Assembly (NCBI RefSeq): GCF_001314995.1
Contig: NZ_CP012938.1
Span: 3,906,001 to 3,970,000 of the forward strand
DNA length: 64,000 nt
Source of the DNA: Bacteroides ovatus
GTDB lineage: Bacteria > Bacteroidota > Bacteroidia > Bacteroidales > Bacteroidaceae
Direction of reading: 5' to 3'
The notes beneath the pieces were generated by a model. The model saw only the letters and a program-made list of their open reading frames with translations, was not told where the DNA came from and did not search any database. Below are positions 55,754 through 64,000 of this stretch, one piece after another. Position 1 is the first letter of the stretch. Each line of letters begins with the position of its first letter. The translations under genes were made by a program, and so were the position numbers.

Positions 55754-57748
55754 CTACGGTTTTTTATAGATTTTCATTGCGCAACCTCCACCTGGCGCCA
55801 TAGATATCTTCAGTTTCCTGTCTGCAGGAATATCAATCACTTCTTTTACATAGTCGGATGCTACTCTGTGAGCATTTGCTCCATCACGATAGACTTCCGC
55901 CGCAAACGCACCTTCACCGACAAACGACAAGTCAAGTGTCAACGTGCGTTCATCCCAATTAGTCATTGCTCCCACATACCAGTCTTTTCCTTTCTTACGG
56001 GCAATTGCCACATATTTCCCGATAGCCCCATCCAAAGATATTGTATGATCCCATACAGTGGGGATCGAAGTTATAAAACTCGTACATTCCGCTTCGCGCT
56101 CATACATAGAAGGACTGTCACACAGCATATTCAAAGGAGATTCAAAAACTACATACTCCGCCAACTGACGACAACGAGTGCCTTGACTCATCGGCTCCTC
56201 AGTAATATAGCGGAAATTCTTTTTATTTGCGTTACGCATGGCACCTTGCGTATAATCCATAGGTCCGGCAAGCATACGGATAAACGGAATAGTCACATCA
56301 TAAGTCACCTGATCTATATTATTACTAGTAAACTTTAATTGTTCAAGCCCATGCACTCCCTCAAAATTAAGCACATTCGGATAAGTGCGGTTTAGTCCTG
56401 TCGGCTTATAAGCTCCATGAAAATCCAGCAATAACCGATGTTTTGCAGCAATCTCCGCCGCTTTATAGTAAAATTCAACCATCGGCTGGTCATCCCTGTC
56501 CATAAAATCAACCTTAAAACCTTTTATTCCTAACTCGGAATAATGCTTGCAGACTTTCTCCAAATCACGATTAAAGGCATAATATCCCGCCCATAAAATT
56601 AACCCGACATTACGGGAAGCGGCATAATTTATCAGTTTCTTCAAATCAACTTCCGGTACTACCTGAAAAAGGTCTGCCTTCAAATTCACAGCCCATCCTT
56701 CATCCAGAATTACATATTCAACGCCATGACGAGAAGCAAAATCAATATATGCCATATAAGTTTCATTATTCACTCCGGTCTTAAAATCAACTCCTTTCAA
56801 ATTCCAGGCATTCCACCATTCCCAGGCAACTTTTCCCGGACGTATCCATGATATATCCTTCACGCGCGAAGGAGCAGCAAGCTTATAGACCATATCATTA
56901 TCTGCCAACTCTTTATCATTCTCGGAAACGACAACAATACGCCAGGGAAATACAGCATTAGCCTGACAACTAGCGATATAAGGTTCGCGCACTTGTATCA
57001 CTTCCTGCAAGGAATTATATCCTCCTTGCTTTTTCTCCTTGGGATAAGGAGCATATACTCCCTCCAATGCGTTCCGATCTTTCGTTTTAACCAGAAACAT
57101 ACCGGGATATTGTTCCAAATCAGCCTCAGCAATACATAATTTACGATTATCACCCGTCTCAACAACCATAGGAGAAAATAACAGTTTATGAGGATTCATC
57201 CGGCTAATGGCCTCATAAGTATATATATTTTCAAATGAATTAAAGAACTGCTTCTCACGGTCTTCGCTTTTAGTACGGACATACGGTATGTAAGCATTCC
57301 GGTCTGTCTGGAAATGAAAACGCGCTTCTTCCGACACTACCGTAAAAGGCTTATCCCCGCTCGATACAAAACGATAGGCCATACCTTCATTATACATCCT
57401 GAAAATAAGGTTAAAACCATTCTTAAAAACCAGTGTCATCTCATTGAAATGGTCAGTAACGGCAGCACGTTTATAAAAAGGAGAAGCTATCGTCTTATTC
57501 ACCGTATTATTACGCACAGACCGTACTTTTGAGTTTGGTCCCCACACCTCTCCGTCTCCCAATATCATAGAAATAGAAGAAGGATAAATCAAAGTATCGC
57601 CTTTATGTAACAATGCATAAGAAAGAACATTCCCCGTTTTTACAGACACCTTCAGTTGTTTGTCAGGAGAGAATACTTCATAGCGTTTCTGGCTCCATCC
57701 CAAAGTAGCCGAAAACAGAAATAGAGAAATTAATGTAATGTTTTTCAT
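55754..57748 (-). CDS. Glycoside hydrolase family 97, retaining alpha-galactosidase type
   Basis: This exported 664-aa GH97 enzyme (signal peptide ITLISLFLFSATLGWSQ) has the N-terminal super-sandwich (SPDKQLKVSVKTGN; GMAYRFV), the barrel with GKVAWEWWNAWNLKGVDFKTGVN and VEYVILDEGWAVN, and the nucleophile D414 in GIKGFKVDFMDRDDQ. That aspartate marks the retaining branch of the family (known alpha-galactosidases), in contrast to the inverting SusB branch, which has a glutamate there. E463 in LNFEGVHGLEQ is the likely acid/base. It should remove alpha-galactose from the PUL's glycan in the periplasm, in addition to the GH36-like enzyme at 43515-45647. A promoter of its own lies divergent to the GH3-GH2 promoter. 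Confidence 0.93.
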   Translation of the reverse strand: MKNITLISLFLFSATLGWSQKRYEVFSPDKQLKVSVKTGNVLSYALLHKGDTLIYPSSISMILGDGEVWGPNSKVRSVRNNTVNKTIASPFYKRAAVTDHFNEMTLVFKNGFNLIFRMYNEGMAYRFVSSGDKPFTVVSEEARFHFQTDRNAYIPYVRTKSEDREKQFFNSFENIYTYEAISRMNPHKLLFSPMVVETGDNRKLCIAEADLEQYPGMFLVKTKDRNALEGVYAPYPKEKKQGGYNSLQEVIQVREPYIASCQANAVFPWRIVVVSENDKELADNDMVYKLAAPSRVKDISWIRPGKVAWEWWNAWNLKGVDFKTGVNNETYMAYIDFASRHGVEYVILDEGWAVNLKADLFQVVPEVDLKKLINYAASRNVGLILWAGYYAFNRDLEKVCKHYSELGIKGFKVDFMDRDDQPMVEFYYKAAEIAAKHRLLLDFHGAYKPTGLNRTYPNVLNFEGVHGLEQLKFTSNNIDQVTYDVTIPFIRMLAGPMDYTQGAMRNANKKNFRYITEEPMSQGTRCRQLAEYVVFESPLNMLCDSPSMYEREAECTSFITSIPTVWDHTISLDGAIGKYVAIARKKGKDWYVGAMTNWDERTLTLDLSFVGEGAFAAEVYRDGANAHRVASDYVKEVIDIPADRKLKISMAPGGGCAMKIYKKP

Positions 57749-57783
57749 ATTTATTCTTATAACTTGGTTTTAAATGATTGAGA

Positions 57784-57814
57784 GCAAAACTATACATTTC
57801 ATTCCTTGCTAACA
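57784..57814 (-). promoter_or_regulatory. Promoter of the GH97 operon
   Basis: On the minus strand TTG (57814-57812), a 20-nt spacer and TAGTTTTG (57791-57784) match the Bacteroides promoter consensus fully. The ATG is 35 nt further on. No TGAGAY repeat lies upstream in the matching orientation, and only the divergent operator at 57841-57867 is near. Confidence 0.7.
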
Positions 57815-57840
57815 AGCGTTGCAAGGCTAAATTTCGGGTA

Positions 57841-57906
57841 TGAGACGATTCCGCAAGTTTTTGAGACGCACGCCTTTCTTACCTATGTTTATAAGCCCTA
57901 CTTTTG
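57841..57906 (+). promoter_or_regulatory. HTCS operator candidate and promoter before the GH3-GH2 operon
   Basis: TGAGAC at 57841-57846 (within TATGAGAC) and TGAGAC at 57862-57867 (within GTTTTTGAGAC) are direct repeats 21 bp apart. After exactly 31 nt comes TACTTTTG (57899-57906), a perfect TAnnTTTG. The ATG is 48 nt downstream. It is the same arrangement as in the GH36 and FAD-oxidoreductase promoters. Confidence 0.75.
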
Positions 57907-57954
57907 TAAGCATCATTACGGAAAATCATAATCACCATTCAATCAAAAAATAAA

Positions 57955-60192
57955 ATGAGAAAGTATATTGTTTATATCCTACTACTTATTAATTACAGCA
58001 TATTGCTGAATGACTTATCGGCACAACCTATAAAAAAAGATTATAGCCGGAAAGTAGATTCTCTTCTTCAACAAATGACGTTGGAAGAGAAAGTCGGACA
58101 GATGATCCAATACTCCAATGACAAACTCCAGACAGGTCCTACCATCAAAAACCAAAATCATGTAGAAGAAATAAAAAAGGGAATGGTCGGTTCGATGTTC
58201 AACATCATTACGGTAGAACGTGCCAGACAGTATCAGGATTTGGCTATGCAATCACGCCTCAAGATTCCTTTGATATTTGGTTTGGATGTTGTGCATGGGA
58301 TGAGGACTATCTTCCCTATTCCATTAGGAGAAGCTGCCAGTTTTGACCTGAAAATGATAAAGAAGACCGCCCGGATAGCCGCTTCCGAAACGTCAGCATA
58401 CGGTATTCACTGGACCTTTGCGCCAATGGTAGATATAGCCAGAGATGCCCGTTGGGGAAGAGGTATGGAAGGTGCAGGCGAAGATACATGGTACGGAAGC
58501 CAGGTAGCCAAAGCGCGCATAGAAGGCTTTCAGGGAACAGACTATTCCCGACAGAATACTGTTCTTGCCTGTGCCAAACATTTAGCTGCATACGGTGCTG
58601 CCCTCGCCGGAAAAGACTACGCGGAAGCCGATATTTCGGATGCTACACTCCATCAAGTATATCTCCCTCCCTTTCATAGTGCTGTAAAAGCCGGTGTAGC
58701 TACGTTAATGACAGGATTCAATGAAATAAACGGTATTCCGGCTACTGCCCACAAATATCTTCAAAGTGAGCTATTAAAAGAAAAATGGGGATTTAAAGGT
58801 TTTACCGTAAGCGATTGGGGTTCCATTGGAGAAATTGCCCGACACGGAATGGGCAAAGACAACAAAGATGCTACCAGAATTGCCGTCATAGCAGGATGTG
58901 ATATGGATATGCACTCCATGTCTTATAAAAGAAATCTGGTCGACCTTGTAAACGAAGGCCAAGTAGATGTAAACCTGATAGATAATGCCGTAAGACGAAT
59001 ACTGACATTGAAATACGAATTAGGGCTGTTTGACGACCCTTATTGTTACAACAACAGATATCAGGAACTAAGTGATAAAAAGATAATCAACGAACATCGA
59101 AAATCAGCACGCCTGATGGGAAGCAAGTCAATCGTCCTTCTCAAAAACAATCAAGTCCTTCCTATCCAGCCGCATATATCCAACATCGCACTAATCGGTC
59201 CTCTCAACAAAGCCTCCAAAGATATGTTAGGCAATTGGAAAGCAGTAGGAGACGAAAAAGAGGTTGTTACAGTCGATGAGGGTTTACGTAATGCTATCCC
59301 ACACGCACAAATAAGTTATATCGAAGGATATGATTTGGAAAATAATGAACTCAAACCATTACCGGCATTAGACCGCTTCGACATGATTATTGTAGCGGTA
59401 GGAGAAAGAGCAATGGAATCAGGAGAAGCAAGGTCAAAAGTGGATATCAATATCCACAGAAATCAACAGTTGCTAGTAAAACAATTAAAAGAAAAAAGCA
59501 ACAAACCGGTTGTAGCACTCATAATGGGAGGACGACCATTGATTTTCTCAGATATGGAACCTTATGCCGATGCCATACTAATGACTTGGTGGTTGGGATC
59601 CGAAGCAGGGAACTCTGTTGCAGATATACTCACCGGAAAATATAATCCTTCCGGAAAGCTACCGGTTACTTTTCCCAAACAAGTAGGTCAATGTCCTATT
59701 TATTATAACCAGAAGCGAACCGGAAGACCTTGGGTTCCCAATAATCTATATGTCAGCGGATACTGTGACGAAACAGCTTTGCCTGCCTACCCCTTTGGTT
59801 TCGGACTAAGCTACACACAATTTGAAATAGACACCCCAGTACTTGAGAAAGAGAAATATTTTTTTAACGAACCTATTAAGGTAAAAGTAAAAGTCAGAAA
59901 TAACGGAAAATATAAAGGAATAGAAACCGTACAACTCTATTTACAAGACGTCGTAAGTTCCATTACACGTCCTCTCATAGAGCTTTGCGGCATCCGACAA
60001 GTAGAATTAGCACCTAAAGAAGAAAAGATTGTCGAATTCATTCTGTTTACGGAAGATCTTTCATTTTACAGCCATGAAAAAGTATTCATTACTGAACCCG
60101 GCGAGTTTAAACTATTTGCAGGTAATAGTTCCGACAACCTACGGGCTACCTCTTTTGAATTACTGGAGACACGAATATCTTCCAACAAATAG
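57955..60192 (+). CDS. Glycoside hydrolase family 3 beta-glycosidase (BglX type)
   Basis: This exported 745-aa GH3 enzyme (signal peptide YIVYILLLINYSILLNDLSAQ) has the BglX blocks QQMTLEEKVGQMIQYS, LIFGLDVVHGMRTIFPIPLGEA, FAPMVDIARDARWGRGMEGAGEDTW, AKHLAAYGAALAGKDY and nucleophile D287 in GFTVSDWGSIGEIARHG. A C-terminal alpha/beta domain (KSIVLLKNNQVLPIQP; GERAMESGEARSKVDI) and an Fn3-like domain (VRNNGKYKGIETVQLYLQDV) follow. It is similar in every block to the GH3 at 39149-41389 but clearly diverged, so the two may act on different linkages of the same glycan. It is the first gene of a two-gene operon with GH2 (49-nt gap). Confidence 0.93.
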   Translation: MRKYIVYILLLINYSILLNDLSAQPIKKDYSRKVDSLLQQMTLEEKVGQMIQYSNDKLQTGPTIKNQNHVEEIKKGMVGSMFNIITVERARQYQDLAMQSRLKIPLIFGLDVVHGMRTIFPIPLGEAASFDLKMIKKTARIAASETSAYGIHWTFAPMVDIARDARWGRGMEGAGEDTWYGSQVAKARIEGFQGTDYSRQNTVLACAKHLAAYGAALAGKDYAEADISDATLHQVYLPPFHSAVKAGVATLMTGFNEINGIPATAHKYLQSELLKEKWGFKGFTVSDWGSIGEIARHGMGKDNKDATRIAVIAGCDMDMHSMSYKRNLVDLVNEGQVDVNLIDNAVRRILTLKYELGLFDDPYCYNNRYQELSDKKIINEHRKSARLMGSKSIVLLKNNQVLPIQPHISNIALIGPLNKASKDMLGNWKAVGDEKEVVTVDEGLRNAIPHAQISYIEGYDLENNELKPLPALDRFDMIIVAVGERAMESGEARSKVDINIHRNQQLLVKQLKEKSNKPVVALIMGGRPLIFSDMEPYADAILMTWWLGSEAGNSVADILTGKYNPSGKLPVTFPKQVGQCPIYYNQKRTGRPWVPNNLYVSGYCDETALPAYPFGFGLSYTQFEIDTPVLEKEKYFFNEPIKVKVKVRNNGKYKGIETVQLYLQDVVSSITRPLIELCGIRQVELAPKEEKIVEFILFTEDLSFYSHEKVFITEPGEFKLFAGNSSDNLRATSFELLETRISSNK

Positions 60193-60241
60193 CCTGACTT
60201 CATTCAGATATACAACATAATAACTGAAATAAATAACATTT

Positions 60242-62035
60242 ATGAGAACTAAAAAACACATCATCCTGACGTTATTGTCACTCATCCTGGTAAGTCAAAA
60301 CTGTCGGTCTCAGGAGCTTATCGCAAATGTCTATGGACGCAACTACCAACTACTGAATGGCAAATGGAATGCAATCATAGACCCTTATGACCAAGGCATC
60401 CGAATGGGTATGTTTAAGAATAAAAAGCCTGTGGGTAAAACTGATTTTTATGAATACTCATTTGAGGAAGGTTTAATTTTGAACGTTCCTTCCGACTGGA
60501 ACTCTCAGATTCCCGAACTTAAATTTTATGAAGGAACAGTTTGGTATGCTCGCCATTTGGACATCAAGAAAAAGGAAAACGAAAGATTGTTATTATACTT
60601 CAATGCAGTCAGTTATCGTTGTAAAGTGTACCTAAACGGGAATGAAATAGGTCAGCACGAAGGAGGGTTCACTCCTTTTCAAATAGATATAACTGATAAA
60701 GTTAAAGAGAATGATAATTTTCTGGCTGTAGCAGTGAATAACACCCGAACCAAAGATGCAATACCCGCCATGTCTTTCGACTGGTGGAATTATGGAGGAA
60801 TTACAAGAGATGTCATGCTTGTAACAGTTCCTCAAAAGTATATTAAAGATTATTTTATCCAGTTGGATAAATTCAATTCTGATAAAATCAATGCGCATAT
60901 TTCTTTGTCAGATAAAAAAGAGGGGCAGAAAATAATACTTGAAATACCGGAACTGAAAGTAAGAAAAGAATTAGTAACAGATCTTTCAGGTAGCGCACAA
61001 CTCTCTTTCACAACCCGAAAGTTACAACGTTGGTCACCCGAATCTCCCAAACTATATACAGTCGTTATTTCATCCGATTCCGATAAAATAGAAGAAAAGA
61101 TTGGATTTCGTAATATCTATGTGAAAGAAGAAGATGTTTATCTAAATGGCGCCCCCATCTTCATGCGAAGTATAAGCTTCCATGAAGAAATACCACAACG
61201 CAAAGGACGCGCTTTTTCAGAAAGCGATGCAATCATGCTATTATCGGAAGCAAAAGCATTAGGAGCTAACATGATTCGTTTAGCTCATTATCCCCAAAAC
61301 GAATACATCGTAAGAAACGCTGAAAAAATGGGGTTTCTTTTATGGGAAGAAATTCCTATCTGGCAAGGAATAGACTTTGGTAATGAACAAACCAAAAATA
61401 AAGCCGGTACAATGATTAAGGAAATGATCATGCGTGATAAGAACCGATGTGCTCTTATATTTTGGGGAGTTGCCAACGAAACAGCCACTTCCGAACCTCG
61501 TAACCAATTCCTCAGATATTTAATTAATTGTTGCCATGAATTGGATACTACCAGACTCATTACTGCCGCATTTGATCTGGCAAGGTATAATCAAGAAACA
61601 AAAGCCTTCGAGATGAAAGATCCATTCATAAAAGAACTGGATGTGGTTGCAATCAATAAATATATGGGATGGTATCACAATTGGCCTGCCAAACCTGAGC
61701 AGGTAAAATGGAATATCGCATCTGGACAACCTCTCATTATATCAGAATTCGGAGGGGAAGCGTTGTATGGGAAAAAAGGCAAAGTTGATATCAAAAGTTC
61801 ATGGAGTGAAGATTATCAGACGCAATTATATCTGGATAATTTAAAAATGTTCAGCCATATTCCTAATCTACGCGGAATATCTCCATGGATCTTATTTGAT
61901 TTTCGCTCTCCTTTTCGCTTTCACCCCAATCAAGGAGGTGAATGGAATCGCAAAGGCTTAGTATCCGATCAAGGATACCGTAAAAAAGCTTGGTATATCA
62001 TACGAGATTATTACAGTAGTTTTAATAAGAATTAG
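60242..62035 (+). CDS. Glycoside hydrolase family 2 (beta-galactosidase/beta-glucuronidase-like)
   Basis: This exported 597-aa GH2 enzyme (signal peptide IILTLLSLILVSQNCRS) is compact. It has the sugar-binding jelly roll (YGRNYQLLNGKWNAIIDPYDQG; FYEGTVWYARHLDI; VYLNGNEIGQHEGGFTPFQID), the Ig-like domain, and the barrel with ANMIRLAHYPQNEYIVRNAEKMGFLLWEEIPIWQG. The acid/base is E413 in FWGVANETATSEP and the nucleophile E502 in IISEFGGEALYG. The compact form is closer to beta-glucuronidases and small beta-galactosidases than to LacZ. The NxK motif that reads uronic acids in glucuronidases was not found, so the sugar cannot be named. It ends before a long-loop hairpin. Confidence 0.9.
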   Translation: MRTKKHIILTLLSLILVSQNCRSQELIANVYGRNYQLLNGKWNAIIDPYDQGIRMGMFKNKKPVGKTDFYEYSFEEGLILNVPSDWNSQIPELKFYEGTVWYARHLDIKKKENERLLLYFNAVSYRCKVYLNGNEIGQHEGGFTPFQIDITDKVKENDNFLAVAVNNTRTKDAIPAMSFDWWNYGGITRDVMLVTVPQKYIKDYFIQLDKFNSDKINAHISLSDKKEGQKIILEIPELKVRKELVTDLSGSAQLSFTTRKLQRWSPESPKLYTVVISSDSDKIEEKIGFRNIYVKEEDVYLNGAPIFMRSISFHEEIPQRKGRAFSESDAIMLLSEAKALGANMIRLAHYPQNEYIVRNAEKMGFLLWEEIPIWQGIDFGNEQTKNKAGTMIKEMIMRDKNRCALIFWGVANETATSEPRNQFLRYLINCCHELDTTRLITAAFDLARYNQETKAFEMKDPFIKELDVVAINKYMGWYHNWPAKPEQVKWNIASGQPLIISEFGGEALYGKKGKVDIKSSWSEDYQTQLYLDNLKMFSHIPNLRGISPWILFDFRSPFRFHPNQGGEWNRKGLVSDQGYRKKAWYIIRDYYSSFNKN

Positions 62036-62066
62036 CGAACGTCTTATAAAATAATGGAACGAAATA

Positions 62067-62118
62067 CATGAGGATGAATTATTTATCAAATATTAGTTTT
62101 GACACATCCATCCTCATG
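62067..62118. terminator. Hairpin between convergent GH2 and cysK genes
   Basis: CATGAGGATG (62067-62076) pairs perfectly with CATCCTCATG (62109-62118). The loop of 32 nt is long and the T-tract is poor, so it may be a weak bidirectional terminator. Confidence 0.5.
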
Positions 62119-62136
62119 CCATAAATTAGTTCATCT

Positions 62137-63084
62137 TTACAAAGGATATTCCTCAAAAGCATACAAAATGGTAGATAAATAACGTTCACCTGTATCGGGT
62201 AATAATGCAACAATCATTTTCCCGGCATTTTCCGGTCGCTTCGCCAGTTCCGTAGCAGCATATACGGCTGCGCCTGAAGATATGCCTACCAACAAACCTT
62301 CCTGTTTGGCTAATTCACGACTCGTACGAATGGCATCGTCATTCTGCACCTGAATAATCTCATCTACGATAGAAGCCTTGTACGTTTTAGGAACAAACCC
62401 TGCACCAATTCCCTGAATCTTATGCGGCCCTGGTTTTCCTCCCGAGAGTACCGGAGAATCAGAAGGTTCTACTGCCACGATCTTTATACTCGGATCACGC
62501 ATCTTCAGCGCTTCACCTACACCGCTAACTGTCCCGCCAGTACCTACTCCGGCTACAAAGATATCGACTTTCCCCTCGGTATCTCTCCATATTTCCAGAC
62601 CAGTAGTTCGTAAATGCATGGCGGGGTTAGCAGGATTCTCAAATTGTTGCAAGATGACTGCCCCCGGAGTGACCGCTTTCAGTTCTTCAGCTTTGGCAAT
62701 GGCTCCTTTCATACCATCTGCACCAGGAGTCAATACTAATTCCGCACCTAAAGCTTTCAGAAGATTACGCCGTTCGATACTCATGGTATCGGGCATCGTC
62801 AGAATCAGTTTATAGCCTTTAGCAGCTGAAACAAAAGCCAATCCCACACCGGTATTCCCGCTGGTCGGTTCAATGATAGTCGCTCCGGGATACAAAATTC
62901 CTTTCGTTTCTGCATCCTCAATCATAGCCAATGCTATGCGGTCCTTCACGCTTCCTGCGGGATTGAAAGATTCAATCTTTACAATCAGACGAGCTTTCAG
63001 GTCGTTACTTGTATTATAGTTACTAAGTTCCAATAACGGAGTGTTACCCACCAAATCCGTCAATTTTCTTGCTATCTTTTCCAT
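62137..63084 (-). CDS. cysK: Cysteine synthase A (O-acetylserine sulfhydrylase)
   Basis: This cytoplasmic PLP enzyme (315 aa, normal length) makes cysteine from O-acetylserine and sulfide. Signs are the PLP lysine K47 in [11 protein letters not shown], the substrate loop [13 protein letters not shown], the glycine-rich phosphate loop [10 protein letters not shown], and the late [11 protein letters not shown]. The N-terminus [14 protein letters not shown] is family-typical. It follows the cupin gene after 121 nt and has its own promoter with palindromic sites upstream, which points to separate control by sulfur or cysteine supply (inference). Confidence 0.97.
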   Translation of the reverse strand: MEKIARKLTDLVGNTPLLELSNYNTSNDLKARLIVKIESFNPAGSVKDRIALAMIEDAETKGILYPGATIIEPTSGNTGVGLAFVSAAKGYKLILTMPDTMSIERRNLLKALGAELVLTPGADGMKGAIAKAEELKAVTPGAVILQQFENPANPAMHLRTTGLEIWRDTEGKVDIFVAGVGTGGTVSGVGEALKMRDPSIKIVAVEPSDSPVLSGGKPGPHKIQGIGAGFVPKTYKASIVDEIIQVQNDDAIRTSRELAKQEGLLVGISSGAAVYAATELAKRPENAGKMIVALLPDTGERYLSTILYAFEEYPL

Positions 63085-63122
63085 ATATATCTGTTTTAAA
63101 TTTCTCTTGTTTTAATATATGA

Positions 63123-63187
63123 CAAAGATAGTGCGGATTCTGTTCAGGGTAAATACCATATATGTGGTAAATTCATACCACATATAT
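63123..63187 (-). promoter_or_regulatory. cysK promoter with palindromic operator candidate
   Basis: TATCTTTG (minus strand, 63130-63123) is a perfect -7 box. Upstream, ATATATGTGGTA (63158-63169) and TACCACATATAT (63176-63187) form a perfect 12-bp inverted repeat with a 6-nt loop. In addition, 63154-63169 is itself a near-palindrome (TACCATATATGTGGTA). The position, 27-57 nt before the -7 box, fits a repressor or activator site. Confidence 0.65.
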
Positions 63188-63205
63188 CTGACTTCCTGCC
63201 AGATA

Positions 63206-63547
63206 TTATATTAAGAAATCAGCTCTCATAGGGCTGAATGTATCAATCAATACACCTGCTTCCAGACAAACACATCCATGAGGCTGGTCAGGTTCCACAT
63301 AATAACCATCACCTGTAGAAAGAATTTCTTTCCGATCTCCAATGGTCAATTCAAACTTACCGCTTGCAACATAAGTAGCCTGGCTATGATAATGTTGATG
63401 CATAGAACCGACGGCACCTTTCTCAAATTCCACTTTCACCATCATCAGTTGCCCGTCATACCCCATTATCTGGCGACGGATTCCCGGAGCCGGTTTCTCC
63501 CAATCCAATTCTTTCTCAAACTGAAAAGCATCACTGCGTGTTTTCAT
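63206..63547 (-). CDS. Small cupin-domain protein
   Basis: This single-domain cupin of 113 aa has motif 1 GSMHQHYHSQATYVASGKFE, with metal ligands H50, H52 (or H54) and Q56, and motif 2 PDQPHGCVCLEAG, with H90. The fold is a cytoplasmic beta-barrel, since no signal peptide is present. Such proteins bind a metal and may act as sugar-acid isomerases (KdgF-like), dioxygenases or sensors, and the true role cannot be read. It is 29 nt after the alpha/beta hydrolase gene and may be co-transcribed with it. Confidence 0.85.
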   Translation of the reverse strand: MKTRSDAFQFEKELDWEKPAPGIRRQIMGYDGQLMMVKVEFEKGAVGSMHQHYHSQATYVASGKFELTIGDRKEILSTGDGYYVEPDQPHGCVCLEAGVLIDTFSPMRADFLI

Positions 63548-63576
63548 CTTCCAATCTATTCTTATTTATAACTATA

Positions 63577-64000
63577 TTATTTGAATCTCTTCACATAATC
63601 TGCAATCAGATAACATGCCGGGCCGAGTACTTGCCCATGATCGAATCCTTGCATTTCGTACAAAGTCACTTTCTTGTTACCTATACTTTTCAAGACAGCT
63701 TCCAACAACGCATTTTCTTCATATCTTGCCGCCATCTCCAGATGCTTGTCCCCCGTAATCAACACGAGAGGAGCTGTTTCCTTACGAGCCTTATTTACCG
63801 GAGCATACTCATCAACCACCGGAATACCGTCAGGCAAACCGCGTTCCTTACGAATAGTGAAATGTGTCACCGTCTGACCACTCACCGGAAGATAAGCAGC
63901 TACACTATCGGCATCTGCTCCATATGCTGCCATGTACTTTTTATCCATTGCCAGAATCAACGAAAGATAGCCTCCCGCTGAATGACCGGAAACAAAAATG
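63577..64000 (-). CDS. Alpha/beta hydrolase (esterase/lipase-like), C-terminal part, runs off the window
   Basis: The frame is open to the window end, so the 5' part is missing, and a TTG at 63960 is not the start. Upstream of it the frame reads FVSGHSAGGYLSLILAMDKK, which contains the nucleophile elbow GHSAG of alpha/beta hydrolases. Later blocks fit the family: APLVLITGDKHLEM with the acid residue region, and FDHGQVLGPACYLIADYV with the catalytic histidine in MQGFDHGQ. The substrate and location are unknown because the N-terminus is outside. Confidence 0.8.
   Translation of the reverse strand, partial: IFVSGHSAGGYLSLILAMDKKYMAAYGADADSVAAYLPVSGQTVTHFTIRKERGLPDGIPVVDEYAPVNKARKETAPLVLITGDKHLEMAARYEENALLEAVLKSIGNKKVTLYEMQGFDHGQVLGPACYLIADYVKRFK

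Noticed and set aside
63278..63981. Plus-strand open frames of 97 and 147 aa
   Set aside because: They are antisense to the cupin and alpha/beta hydrolase genes, which have clear motifs.

Overview
The window looks like a chromosomal stretch of a gut Bacteroides, close in style to B. ovatus or B. xylanisolvens. The evidence is dense polysaccharide-utilisation loci (PULs) with SusC/SusD pairs, hybrid two-component systems (HTCS), lipoproteins with Bacteroides lipoboxes, and promoters of the Bacteroides type (TTG, about 20 nt, TAnnTTTG). The species call is inference. No tRNA, rRNA or CRISPR array was seen.

Region 1 (1-9853, + strand) is a SusC/SusD operon without a glycoside hydrolase. It holds the 3' part of a SusC, a SusD, a zinc metallohydrolase lipoprotein, a DUF4302 lipoprotein, a BACON-domain lipoprotein and two tandem FISUMP lipoproteins, and ends at a terminator. 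Region 2 (9931-15470) carries RNase R, a flavin-binding pyridoxamine-oxidase-like protein and a stand-alone GH3 enzyme. Region 3 (15663-29883, + strand) starts with the relic of a LuxR-type regulator. It then has an HTCS, a GH16 endo-glucanase, SusC, SusD, a second surface glycan-binding lipoprotein and a GH3. This order matches the mixed-linkage beta-glucan (cereal/lichenan) PUL known from B. ovatus. Two more gene relics (a PD-(D/E)XK transposase and the 3' end of a GH3) lie behind it.

Region 4 (30483-62035) is a second, split PUL of unknown substrate. A long minus-strand series encodes a GH36-like alpha-galactosidase, an exported FAD oxidoreductase with a golvesin-like domain, GH3, SusC, SusD, DUF4959 and DUF4998 lipoproteins, and an SGNH esterase. 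A divergent HTCS follows. An IS66 remnant containing a complete-looking group II intron then interrupts the locus. Beyond it lie a clan GH-A-like hydrolase of unclear family, a GH97 alpha-galactosidase, and a divergent GH3-GH2 pair.

The two halves of region 4 appear to be one regulon. Three promoters (before GH36, before the FAD oxidoreductase, and before GH3-GH2) each carry the direct repeat TGAGAY spaced by 21 bp. In all three there are exactly 31 nt between the second repeat (read as TTGAGAY) and a TAnnTTTG-like -7 box. I take this as the likely binding site of the HTCS at 45776-49792. The mixed-linkage glucan PUL has a different candidate operator (TGTCAGCAAT, 22 bp spacing) before its GH16 gene.

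Region 5 (62137-64000, - strand) holds housekeeping genes: cysteine synthase with a palindromic operator candidate, a small cupin and the C-terminal part of an alpha/beta hydrolase that runs off the window.
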